A DNA stretch of 64,000 nucleotides, from assembly GCA_963970005.1 (NCBI GenBank), contig CAXAMN010021596.1, positions 531,326-595,325 on the forward strand, given 5' to 3'. This DNA is from Durusdinium trenchii (taxonomy: Eukaryota > Sar > Dinophyceae > Suessiales > Symbiodiniaceae). The notes below the pieces were generated by a model. That model was not told where the DNA came from and searched no databases. It saw nothing but the letters and a program-made list of their open reading frames with translations. Below, in pieces: positions 42,336-54,437 of this stretch. Both the position numbers and the translations under genes were made by a program. The stretch's first letter is position 1; every line of letters starts with the position of its first letter.

Positions 42336-45185
42336 CATGCTGCCGATGTTGGCGTTTTGTATATATATATATATTACTATAAATTGCTTTCCGCTTGAGG
42401 CAATCATTCTCTTCGCATGGGATCATGTTGCCAGGCACGAATCACCAGTCGTGCTTCGAACTGACGGGACACACATGATTGAAAACCACCATCTTGGCGT
42501 TCTTTCGAGGTACTACTACTTGACGTACGTGTTTTACCAGGTGATCATTATCGGAAGTCTTGTAGCTGAGGTCCGATGCCTTAAATATAGACCCCTTTGG
42601 AGGGGGACTCTTATTGAAGGCACCATAATTGATTACCTTCCAGTTTAACTCTGTTACACATCTATGTGTTGAGGAGCATTCTTTGCTGCATTCTTGAGTT
42701 TTCTCAGGTGGCATCCCCCCCCGAGACTTTGTGGTGCGAGACTTATCAGGGACTTGCACTGCATTTTGAGACTTCCTTCAGACTGAGAAACATCTTATGC
42801 GCAGGGGCTCTCGGGTTCGTTGGAGCCTATTGGCGGTGCTGGCAGTTTTAGTCGCTTGGCGACGTAGCGCAATTAGATCATGTTTATTGATTCTTAAACT
42901 GCTGCAGTTTGCATGGATTTTTACCCTTGTAAGGAACTCTTCTATGAGTTCTGGGAGATGTGTGGTTTTTTCTGCTACCTACAGCAGGGGTGGGATCAGC
43001 ATGTTGAGATGTCTTTGGAGCAGTGCATCAGTGCATCTGAAAATCTTCGCACACTTGTGAACCTTGTGAAGGTGGTGGCGGTATATTCTAAATCCCGAGA
43101 CACCCAGCCGCAATTGGCAATACTTTCATTGCATTGCATGCTTCTGTTTCAGGGAGCACCCCGCAAGTATCTCGAAGTGGAACGAACACCTCTCAAGCAA
43201 ATCCTCACATTTTCTGTGGCAACTAGAATGTATGCAATATGGTATTTGAATGTGTTTTTTTTTTTTTTTTAAACTTAATTAAGTAAAGCTGCAATCTCTT
43301 TTTTGGAGTGTTCCCTGTGTTTAGTTTCCGAACGGTTGCTGCTTTGTATGCTGTGGCTGGACCCCGTAGACTTGCTCCTGACCCAGACATGTTTCAGGAA
43401 CTACTACAACTGGACATCAATTGGTTTGCTTATAGCCATGGCCCCAGATTATCCCAGATCATTGCCTCAAAGGGTGTGTTTGTTCCAGGCAGCACAAGCA
43501 CATTGGTTTGATGCAATCTTTCTTTCTGCAGCCAGATTGCTGCTGAAGCCTTCCAGTAAACTGAAACATTCAAAGCTTGCTTGTCGAATGCGCTTCCTCA
43601 CTAGTTTGCAGCTATATAAACCTTACGGAAGCTCACGATCCCATAAGTGTGGATGTTTTGCAGTGAGGCACTGGTCTGTTTGACTTACAATGATCACAGT
43701 GGGTTGCAGGATGATCTCTGATGTGTTTCTTGCTTCTGTCAAACTTGGTTTGGCCGTTTCCAACTGCGCATTGACATGGATTACGCAGGAAATGCCAATT
43801 TGGTTATCCATAGTTGTGCTGGCTCGATGGATTCAGCTCACTTGGAGCAGCTTGGAACAATATGACAAGGACACGGTTGGTATTGGTTGGCAATTTACTA
43901 CAGTATATCAGCTAACCATGATGCCAACGACAACATGCCAGTTGGCCCTTTAGCCGATTTTGAACACTATATAAACAGAGACACACTTGGACAAAAACAC
44001 TACCCACTGAAAGCGCCTGGAATCACCGGTGAAACGAGATTGCGTGGGAAAACCATCTTTTGGATTTGAGGCTGCAGAGCCTTTGGGTTGGTGCAACCCT
44101 CGATGTTGAAAGCATTTCTTCCTGCAGATGCTTTGTCGTTTCAGCATTGTACTTGCAGACAGCACACAATCTCAAGGTTGGTCAGAAGATTTTGCCCATC
44201 ATGCAAGCATCTGTGTCGGCACACATTGGTGGGTGCCCAACCTGCAGAGTATGTACGTTTGGTCTGTATACAATTTTCAATTGCATTCTACGACTGTCTT
44301 TGTCTAAGTTCAGATTCCGGTGCTGCACTGATTTGGGACGCTTCATGTTTGTAAGATGAACTTTCTGCAGGATCATGTTTGTCACGTTGTGTGTCCTATT
44401 TGGCTTCATGAATGGTGCTATGGCACTTGAACTTGGGAGCCTTAGATGCAGTTCCCAATTGCATGGGCTTGGTATTTTGTGCCAGCTAGCTTGGTCCCCA
44501 TACGGGAAAGCCCAGGAGCGAGACACCTCATCATAAGTCAGTTGCATCTTGGACAAAACTTTAGAGTTTGAGCTTTTTGTACTAAGCACAGTTCTATTCC
44601 TGTAAATGTCAACATGTTGGACACCATAGTAACAAAATATAACAAAGCATGCTGTTCAGTCAGTCAAATGAACATCATGCTCGTCCAGACGCAACAGATT
44701 GTCTTGTTCTGGCCGGCATTTTGTTTGCCTGCAATATTGCAGTGTAGGTGATGGGAGCTCTCAAGCTACTCCTCCTGGGCGGCTTTGTGGCATTTGCAGC
44801 ACTTACCTACCCGAGTGTTGTGCATGTCTGTGTGCTCAGGAGATGGGGATGGGATTGACGCAACCCTTTCATTGGGTGGCGCTCAGGAGAATTCAGAGCA
44901 CAACCACGGCATGAGAAGAAACTTCTGCACAGTGTTCAACAACGAAGGAATGGCTTGAACATATGTGTTTTCACTCGTCTTGCTCCGGGGAAGGACGAAG
45001 ACATTCTAACGGCCTTATTTGTTTTTGTGGCCATGGTGGTTTTCTGCGTTTGGAGGCTTAGTTTTGCTCCACTTTGTGTGCTATGCAATAGATGCTTGTT
45101 CGATGCAAACTCCGGCATTCGAAGCCGTTCCCAGATCAGGTGTTTGTCCGGTGATACCATAAATAATTGTTATACAATTGTATAT
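42336..45185 (+). CDS. Series of exon-like segments with membrane helices, product unknown
   Basis: The best piece is about 42,904-43,250 (MDFYPCKELFYEFWEMCGFF, then QHVEMSLEQCISASENLRTL, and GAPRKYLEVERTPLKQIL). Others: 42,714-42,850 (FETSFRLRNILCAGALGFVG), about 43,402-43,460 (ELLQLDINWFAYSHGPRLSQ), 43,708-43,810 (MISDVFLASVKLGLAVSNCA), 43,935-44,065 (FEHYINRDTLGQKHYPLKAP), 44,751-44,858 (MGALKLLLLGGFVAFAALTY) and 44,870-45,140 (DILTALFVFVAMVVFCVWRL). Several pieces are hydrophobic, so a multi-pass membrane protein is possible. Exon joins are unresolved and some pieces may be chance frames. Confidence 0.3.
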
Positions 45186-45967
45186 TAACTAAGTATTTAT
45201 TTATATACATTGTTGTGAATTCTTTGTGTTCACACGTTGTGTGTGTGGACCACTGTGTGGACTTCGGAATAGCCTCTTTGACCTGTGGCCTGGTCGCTCC
45301 CATGGCTGGTGAAACTCTTGGCTCCACCATGTCAACGTGTAGCGAAAGAGGGAGTTGTTTTTTGAGGAAACAATGACTTATTATTCCGATTGGCATTATT
45401 TTTTGATCAACTGCATGTTCTGCTGTATTGGCACCACAACATTGAATAATTAATGGCGAATATTTAGGATCAGAAGTCTGCAACTTCTGAGGTTTGTGTC
45501 CTCAATTTGTTCATTGCAGTGCATGGGGAGGCGCAAAGGATCGGACTTGTCATTCCACTGTGGTGACTCAGCCATGGGTCCTAACTTATCCCCCACCTTT
45601 GCCACCTGCAATACACTGGCCAGACAAAAGTTGCGCTTCTTGATGTTAAGAGAGATATCAACCCTTTCACCCTTTCCCCTAGAATTCTAGACGCTGAGAA
45701 CTACGCGTGGCCATGGAGTGATGCTACCTTTACACCCACTGATGTAATATGATGTAATACAACCCGACTCCTTGTACGAAGGACTGCGCGGTCAGTTCTC
45801 ACACCCAGAAGCCTTTTATGGCTGTAAACTTGAATTGGTCCTGACAGTTGACCGTTGCCCATCCCACCTGCCACGCTAATCGGACTCGTGCATTCGATCC
45901 ACCGCCTTCCCAATGGTGTCCTATGAAGATCTGAATGGTGTCCTATGGTGTCCTATTTTCCTGAACA

Positions 45968-46130
45968 TCTAGGAACCAAATGAAGAGTGCCTTTAGGGCG
46001 GCGGGGGGAGCTTCCTTGAAGAAGCGTGAGCTATCCTGCGTCCAGTAGGTAGTAGCTACTTGTAGGTAGTTGCTACCTAGCTTCTACTAGCTACCTACCT
46101 CTCTAGCGGCCTACCCCCCAAAAAGAGATA
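45968..46130 (+). repeat. Dispersed GCGTGAGCTATCCTGCGTCC repeat, longest copy
   Basis: It starts CTAGGAACCAAATGAAGA, contains GCGTGAGCTATCCTGCGTCC, a TAGTAGCTAC-rich stretch with near-palindromes (GTAGGTAGTTGCTACCTAGC), and ends GGCCTACCCCCCAAAAAGAG. Homologous to 15,715-15,833. Confidence 0.75.
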
Positions 46131-46247
46131 AACATAACTATGTATATATTTGGCTGAAGCAAACGGGCTCCAACCAGTTCGATTTGTGACCGACACAGTT
46201 TTCCGAAAGAACGGTTTACTTGAAGAATGGGCGTGGTGGGGTTCGGA

Positions 46248-49200
46248 GGGCAAGAACGCGGAAACATGCAGCAGATGCGTGCCATCAGCCAGGCATATGA
46301 TAGTGCCCAGGAGAAGGCAGGATAGAAGCACCTTCAACTTTGTTTGTGTCACACCGGGTCAAATATAGGAGCCGCTTTTTGCAATTCACTGTGGAGCGGC
46401 CTAAAAAAACGATCATTTCTCCTTTGCAGGCTTTCACATCCTTTCTACAGGCGGAGTGCTGTTCTGACAAGATAGCAGCTCTAACAAGCAGAGCACATGC
46501 TCAGGAAAGGGCTGGGATTTGCCTTCACTGCCTTTTAAGGCCGAACAATAGTAACAACATGTAGCAACAGTATTATGTAACAGTCAGACTTCCAAAAGAG
46601 TGCTTTTTGACAGACCATCCTGGCCACCACGATGCTTGAAATGGCGAGTGCACTTGCCCCAGTTTAAACCAGGAACAGTCCTTGGGTTGATGGAAGACAT
46701 TTTGCACCGCTTTGACGCATAACTCATCCACACCTCACAGACCAGCAGCCCAGCACTTTGCTGGTTTCGATGCCGGATGGAACAATAAAGAGAGAACGCG
46801 AGTGTATAGGATATATGATACGATCCTCGCAAAAGCGATCAAAGGCAGGTGCAGGATTTCTTCCGTCAACAGTTCTACTCATTTGTTTTCTTTCGCGGGA
46901 TCATCTAAACACGCATTAGAGAGGCGACACGAAATGTCAGTCATTTTCATCCTGAGGCCACATCGCATTAGAACCTACGTGTTTCTGCAGCTCGCGTCTA
47001 TTGCAGCCTGGCTGTTGCTGCTTCGAGTACACTTCTTAGTGGATCAGCAAGCTCGATAGGCAAGATCAGACATATGTTTTTCGTTCATCTATATGTTTCA
47101 ATGTTGTCAGGAAGAAACCATCAATGTTTTGATACCTACGGCATTGCTGTGGGGGTCAGCAATGCTGGGTGATGCTATCCTTGCCGGGCACCAGGAGGTT
47201 CTCCAGTTCGTATGGAGCAATACAATGAGTAATTGAGGTAGGTGTCCTGAACTGGTCCTGTGTTGCAGTTATACATGATGTTACACGCTTACATTATGCA
47301 TGTACACACTATGTATTGTGATTCCTTGGTTTTATCTTGCATGCCATTTAGACCGACAAATGTTCGTTGTTTGCGCGAGATAGGGATTGGAAACTCATCC
47401 TTCCTGGTGAAGTGAAGTGTAAGTGTTTGGTGTCCTTGACTTGCTATTCTAGTGCTCAAGGAGTTGTGAGTCGTGAGTGCTGTTATTTGGGTCTTTCAGC
47501 CGGCTCTTTCTTTGTAAAACATCTTTTGCACTGGCACAAAGGCTGTTTCAGACTGAGTGCGAGAGAAGCTCACTCTCAAACTTGGGTTTTCTCCTTCTCG
47601 TGAAAAAGACCTGGCACTGGCACCTTTCCAGTTGTCCTTAAAGAGAAGTTATATAACTCAAACTTGTGAGTTGTTTTTTGTTTGAAGATCTTGAAGCTCT
47701 TGCGGTGTATTCCGACAATTAATCTTGTGACACGTTGTATGAACGTTGGTAGCGTCATGAACACAATGAAGAAGATGCAACAGAACGGAGGTTCATTGAA
47801 CATGGGACTCAGGTCCAACGCCCGTGGATCAAGTCCAAAGAGGACTGCTCTTGTGGGTTGCGCAGTCGAGGACATTTGCACCTTTAGATACCTACCTTCT
47901 TAATTCGTCATGCTTGGCAAGGCCGAATACTACTTGTGGATGTGCTACAAGGACAGCTTGGTGTGCGATCTTTTTGAGAATCCACTTGCAATGTATTTGT
48001 CCTCCATCCAGGAAAGCTTTGATCAAGCCAACCTGATTGCCGCCTGTGACTTGGGAATGCTGTGTGTAGTGTAGTTTTTGCCGTGTTTGCAGTGTTTGGA
48101 TGATATGGTCAGAGCAGCTGCTTGTCTGAAGAGTGGGCGTATCACCAAAGCGTGTATTTTGTTCGCTGCTTTCAGCTTAAGGCTGACAGAGATGCAACAG
48201 ATAGTATGGACGGCAAGATCTCTCGCCTCAAGCGGGACTGCACCTTCGATACTCTGCGTGCATGTCGTCGCTGTATGATTGAGTCGGGCGCGCCAGCCAT
48301 AGATACAAGAAGCCAAAATAATTAGATAAAGCAAAACAAAGCAAAAGGTAAAGCAAACAAAAAAGCAACAACATGTAGCTGTGCGTGTTTGTCGCCTTTT
48401 TTTCTTTTTTCACATTGTTTTGTCCGCTTTATTTTTCGCTTGTTTTTTGTTTCGCTTTTGTTTCGTGTTTTTTTTCTTCGCTTTTTCCCTAGGAGCGTAC
48501 ATCAAATATTGCTCACGGGTAAAAGTTCTCATAAGTGCAGAAGTAGTACCAGGAAAAAAACAACACATGCAAAAACAAAGCAAATTGCGATGCTTTTGCA
48601 TTTTCATTTGCGCTTGTTTTTTTTTTTTTTTTCGCTTTTTTCACAAAAGTATATAATTATTTGATGGTTGGTCATGTATGGCTGCCATTGCCCAACACAA
48701 CTGTATGATGTGTCCGTCACGACTATGATTATCTAAGATTGTTTTGCAATATGTTTGTAGAAGTGCAAATCATGGAAGCTGTATTTCAAGCATAAAGAAT
48801 CATAAAAAGAACGTGTCCAATTACAGGACAACAAGAACCTCTTCAAGCAAGTGACAACGGCTGCTCGGCAAACGCAAAAGATGTTCCTGCAATAAGTACA
48901 GCTTTTTTTGCTTTGTACTTATATACATTTTACTCATGAACAGCGAGGAGATCAATTCGCCGGGGTCTGAGAACTGATGATTGGCAACAATGCCTGATGC
49001 TCCCCACCAGTTCAAGTGTCAAGATACTCAGAATGTGATATGGTAGAATATCCTGCCACAGAGACAAAAAAAGAGGCAGAACCATGGAATGATTGACACA
49101 GCCTGTGCGCCTCAGGATCTCAAGACACATATCTGAGCAGAATCAAGTCCTCAACCAGAAGGTCCAGGCGCTACTGTATTTTGATGTATTTTGTCGACAC

Positions 49201-49800
49201 TTCATCATTTGTTCGATTCCAAAGGTTCCATCTCTCTTCAGTCATATTGTATAGTGTCTAGTAATGCTCAAATTTTAGACGTAAAGACAGTGAAGATCCA
49301 TTCTCTTCATGCACATCGCACTGTCGCATGGTAGTTTGTCGGCAGGACACGGCATTGTCAGATTTCTGTCCAAACTTTGTCCGATCACTTTGACACTCTT
49401 TTCATATCTTTTCTCGTAGAACATCTGTTTTCCTCACATCGACCACAGAGGTAGCTAGGTTTTAGATAATTACCAAGGAATGTCGGGCAAACTTAGCCTT
49501 TTTATGCCTTGTTTTCATGTGTGGTGTCTTTTCAAATGTGCATTCTTCCCTTGCATGTTGTGCATTTCCTTCGTTCTTGGAAGTAAAGCCAAGCTTGCGA
49601 ACCCGCTTGACATCTTGCAAAGCAATACACAACACGTTTATGCTTTATACAATTGTTTTGTCGATTGTTCTTCAGCAAATTTGACAACTTTATAGCCTAT
49701 GGCAGCGAACGCATCGTTCTCGGATCGTGACCTGAGTAGAGCTGACTTGCTTTCCCGTGTCCTTGATCCCCTGGGCCTGAGCCTCCAATGTAGTTGCAAA
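46248..49800 (+). CDS. Coiled-coil exons, product unknown (part 1)
   Basis: Exon-like pieces on the + strand: about 46,250-46,320 (QERGNMQQMRAISQAYDSAQ), 46452-46508 (AECCSDKIAALTSRAHAQER, ending at a GC donor), 47910-48073 (MLGKAEYYLWMCYKDSLVCD), about 48,091-48,130 (CLDDMVRAAACLK), about 48,177-48,270 (LKADRDATDSMDGKISRLKR), 48829-48895 (DNKNLFKQVTTAARQTQKMF), about 49,136-49,175 (NQVLNQKVQALL) and 49699-49801 (MAANASFSDRDLSRADLLSR). The recurrent heptad-like composition suggests one or two long coiled-coil proteins. An AAAGC/GCTTT-rich low-complexity stretch (48,310-48,660) interrupts it. Confidence 0.35.
48310..48660. repeat. A-rich then T-rich low-complexity stretch
   Basis: AAGCAAAACAAAGCAAAAGG-type DNA (48,330-48,370) is followed by TTTCGCTTGTTTTTTG and TTCGCTTTTTC runs (48,390-48,490) and again at 48,575-48,650. 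The two parts are loose reverse complements. No gene seen. Confidence 0.7.
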
Positions 49801-50289
49801 GGTGCCAACTCCACAGGATACAGACACAGAATCGAATCATAATGGCAGATAGAATTTAGAATCATAGTCTTTGACCTGTTCAGGCAACATAGCTATATAA
49901 CTGTTTCAATGCCGTCCGATGTTTGATGGCTGCGTGTTTACACCAGAATCACAACCTTCAGATTTTAAACTGCCGCCAGGGCATGGACAGTCGTCTTCAA
50001 GGCCGGATGAAACCTGCCTCTACTAAAACTGCATAGTCTCACCCAAATTCAGCTTAACTCATTTTCAACTCTTGATGTACTGTATGTACTGTCGACCAGT
50101 TTGTCACCTTAGGAGTTTCAGACATTGGCAGCAGGTCACAATGCGAGGGCGACAGAATCTTCAGTGACATGTTCTTGAGATTATTGTATACTGTATGAGT
50201 ACATATATATATATATACACATACTGTACATACTTAGGACTTATGACTCATATGACTTGTGCCAGCAACATGAAAGACCCACCATCTTT

Positions 50290-53200
50290 CATTTTCAGAC
50301 GCCCAAACTCTACTGCATGTCACTTCACTGTGTGGAAGGCCTTGAGAGTTTGATAGAGGATTTGCACACGAGTATCCAGCACATTGCCAATGCACGAGGC
50401 TCAGAGATTATCGCACCCACCTCGACATTTTTGGTCTCCACTTCTAAGGCTCGAGTTCAAGAAAGCCCACACCTGCTCGAATGAGACATAATAGGGTCAC
50501 AAAAGACCTGGACTATATAGACAAATTGCCAGGTATGTTATGTGGATATGAGGATATGAGTCAGAATTTGCCCTGAATTGATGTCGAAGACACAATCACG
50601 GGCAGTGGCCGTGTGCGACAGCTGGAGAAAAGTCAAAGCGCTAAGAATTGTTCTTTAGTGCTTCAAAGTTGCAACAAACTGCAATGTAATTGAATGCTTG
50701 TAATATTTTCGAAACCAAAAGCATAGAATTGCTGGCTCTGAATCACAAATGGTTGGATTCCAACGGATTCTATCAGTAATCATCTCGTGTTCTTGTGGAC
50801 TTAACTGTCATGTGTTTTTGCATTGAAATCACCAGCAACCCTTGTACGACTTGCATGAAAAGCAAAGCGGAAGAATGCATGTGGTACATGTATGCAAGCT
50901 AGCAATACAGATCATGTTTCTGGTGACAAGCAAGCATATTCAAAGCCTTCCCATGACAATCCAAGCAAACAACACTGAGCGTAGCAGGGTGACTAACACC
51001 ACTCCGCAGAATCTGCAAAGCGGTTTCTTGAACGAGGCCCTTTCTCAAACACACTCCCTCCGCAGGTTCAGGACTCACTCAATTCCGCACTATTTTGAGA
51101 GTCAGGTGTTCATGGCCTATCCCACTGCTGGGCATGCAAGCCTGACCTGTTTTACTTTCACATCTTCTGCATGTTCACTGTGGTGCCAATCACCGTCAAT
51201 TCAGAACATGAGAACACGAGTGCATTGCCTTCAGGCAGAGAGCAGGACAAAGAAAGCCTACCCAGCGGCGCGAAGCTATGAGAGCTCGAACAAGTGTGTT
51301 CTTTGAGTGTAGAACCCAGGGATGGTACAAGCATGTCAAGGTGTAGCAAGGCCTACTCGTAAGGGCCAAGCCCCAAGTAACTACCTGAATGGTCCAGCCC
51401 AGCAGCTCAACTTCAGTTGCTTTTGGCAAAACTCAGTGCACTGTGCACTCTATGTACATCTGGAGGCGCTCTCTTCAAGGACCTCAGTCTCATCTCGAGG
51501 AGCACCTGGCACCTCACCCCAGGTGCACCATGCACGCTATGTTACAACTGTGATCTTCTGTGACATTACAGCTTATATATATGATTATATATGCTTAATA
51601 TTTATATATATATATACATATACTGATTATCGTTTGTGTCTAGTTTTCTACCAAGCATTCGCTGCTTCTTTTTGAATATCCTAAGTGTTCTTGAGTTGAT
51701 GAGCCTGGCTCGATCCGCGCTCAGCGTCCAATGTCCGTCTCCGGCCTGGATCACAAGAGCATTGTTGCCATGAGCCAGCTTTGCACTGAGGAGACCCGAG
51801 GGAATCATAGCGGCAGTGCACAGAGGGAGCATAGTATGCAATTACTAGTAGCTTCTTGTTACTACAGTAGTAGTACGGCCAGGAGCCCCTAGTAGCGTCC
51901 TTGCCCCTAGTAGCAAAAAAAACATCAGTCACCAATTGGCAACCTCTACTGACACTTCATTGCCCTGGACTCCCTGGACCCTAGCACCCACGTCTGGGGA
52001 AAAGACATGTGTAGAGTTACAACTTCAGCCAAGAGCTCTAGGACTTGGACGCAAAGATGAGAGAGAAGTCTGCCCTATCCAAACAGCTGGCGGACCTAAA
52101 GCGAGCAAAATTGCAGTCGCTTGGCACCGGCATTCGTAATCACTTTGTTCTGAAGTGACCTTAAACTCCTTCCATTCCCACCAGCCATATTATGAAGAGT
52201 CGTGTTATACATCTCGCACTCAGAACCCAGGTATGACACAAAGCTGCAAAAGAAGAAGAAAGAAGATGATAGCGTGATTGTGCAGACCATGGATATGGAC
52301 TGGTGATGCTCAGACTTATGTTGCAATAAAGATCAAGTTGGCAAACTTCTCATTCAGTATAATGTTCAAAGTCAAAGCCTTCTACATATCCTGACCGAAT
52401 TCAGCTGTTGTGACAGGAGAAGAAGTTGCAGACGCTCAACAACAGCCACTCAGCTTCAGTTGCCAAGACTTGGCAACAGTGTTTTGTTTTCCGCTATATG
52501 TATATAATTAATTACCTGTCATGGGCTGTTGACATTTGACAGGCAATCGGGTTGCAACCGCGGAGCTTTCAGGCAAGCCCAAAGTTGTGTGTTGTGGAAT
52601 GATGGGCGTTTGCAGCTGTTTCACAACCCCAAAAGAGATGTGACTATAGCTTGATAGTTTAAACGTGTACAAAGCAAACGCTTATTTCAAAACAATCCAA
52701 AAAAAACAACAGAAAATCGTTTATTCATGGACTGTTGACGTCCGAGCATCTTGAGAAACCACGTTTTTGTTTTACGAGACTTTGTTTTTAGTTGATTTTG
52801 TGTTGTTTTCTTTGTCAAAGACTCTTGGTCCAAACAAGGCTTGGGAGCTGAGAATGAGCGCTTGCGTCAAGACATCGATGCGTTGAGGTCGCATTTGCAA
52901 GAGGCAAATCGGCGAACACCGAACGGCTTAGAGTCTTAGAGGGGACCATGGGGGACATGAAGTGCCATGAATATGTCTTTATACATTGTATATAATATAT
53001 GTAATAAATCGGCCATGATGAAGGTAGTAAGTTTAGTCAGATGTGGTGAGGAGGTGGCAGATATTGGAATAGCAAGCTTTGATAAGATGAATGAGTAGCT
53101 ACTTTGAATAGCCACCCGCAAGGTCCTGCAGGGATGCAGTGGAGTTAGGTAGAGTTGAGGTTCTTCAAGGAAGTCCCCCAGTACAGGGGGGCAGAAGCTT

Positions 53201-53970
53201 TCTTGAATGAAATGGTTCCTTGATTTCAGGGGAAATAAGCTTTAAGTCTTTAAGTGCAGTAATGAGCACTGCAGCACTAGGCAGGTCCAGGTCAAACCTG
53301 TGGCTGCTTGCAACTGACAAGAGCAAGATTCGAAATACACATTGACATGACTGCACAGTAGGATCTTGTAGATTGTAGATGAGGTGCCTGCGGCAGCAAG
53401 TTGCTTCGACCTTCTATGGACTCGCTCCAAGCCTCATATGCTGAGTCTGCAGGCCACAGTGGCCTATGAGACGGAATGCGAGGCTTTGGAGGGACTGAAG
53501 CAAGCTTTACAGGCTACGCGCAAGGACCTTTCAAAAGTGGGTTGCAACATGCTCCAGACAGTTTTGGAATGATTTTGGTGATTCTCGTGCAATGTGCTGA
53601 CTGGCAACTCTCGTGACTCCTGAGGAGCTCGCTGCTGAGACAAAGCAGCGGGACGTTGTCCAGCAGGACGAGAGACGTTATTGCTGTCCGACGTTGTCCG
53701 AGCCATTACAGTTCCAAGTGATTTCAAATCATTTTGCTACAAAGACAATTTTGCAAATCTTGCAGGATCTCCGGGCCTCAAGAACGGCCCAAACCCTCAT
53801 GATTAATCGTCTTGATGACATTGAGAGAAGGCGACCGCAGGGCCTATGCCATGAGAATTTTGAGATGATATTGCAACAAGTAAAATTCAATTTCTGCGAT
53901 TTGCTCTTTGCCTTTCACAGAATAAAGTGATTGGTGATTGCAGGAATAAAGCGCTGAAGAATTGTGTTGC
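50290..53970 (+). CDS. Coiled-coil exons, product unknown (part 2)
   Basis: Pieces in order: about 50,300-50,400 (LHCVEGLESLIEDLHTSIQH), 52058-52150 (REKSALSKQLADLKRAKLQS), 52231-52305 (YDTKLQKKKKEDDSVIVQTM), about 52,421-52,482 (EKKLQTLNNSHSASVAKTWQ, after tgacag), 52820-52939 (GAENERLRQDIDALRSHLQE), 53436-53536 (ATVAYETECEALEGLKQALQ then ATRKDLSK, ending at a GT donor), about 53,628-53,680 (LAAETKQRDVVQQDERR), about 53,766-53,840 (DLRASRTAQTLMINRLDDIE, after ttgcag) and about 53,943-53,985 (NKALKNCVASAMS). The 3' end lies about 450 bp before the proteasome gene. A long coiled-coil protein, perhaps continuous with the part-1 exons; partners unknown. Confidence 0.45.
51842..51912 (-). repeat. 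Dispersed ACTAGGGGCTCCTGGC repeat, inverted copy
   Basis: TACGGCCAGGAGCCCCTAGT and AGCGTCCTTGCCCCTAGTAG are the reverse complement of the other copies. Confidence 0.75.
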
Positions 53971-54437
53971 CAGTGCAATGAGTCGCTGATTCGCCGGCTA
54001 GCCTGGAATGCCTTCATGTTAGCACTCGCTTTCATGCTACGTGTGTAAGATATTGTAACAACATACTAAGACTCAGTTTGCAAAGTTTGCACAAAAAATG
54101 TTATATAGTTTGACTCTTGGCACACCTGGCTGACCCAGCTGACCTGGCTCCCGGATCTTGTGGGTGCATGGAAAGTGGTGCCTGGTTGCAAAAGTTGCAT
54201 GTAGAGCTCAAGCTGTGCAAACACAGATTTTTGCTGTAGCAGTTGATGTCAAACTTCAAAGAAACGCGTGAACTCACACTAAGAGGCAGACATGGTTTTG
54301 GACTTTGCTTTTTGTGATATGCTGGGCTCACAGCTGGACAAGTAGTACTGCCCACTGTGAGAAGTCCGAGGCCCTCATTCGCGCGATTGCTCAGATAGGA
54401 CGCAGCCGTTTGCGAAGCTTCAGGTCTACTGGAAACC

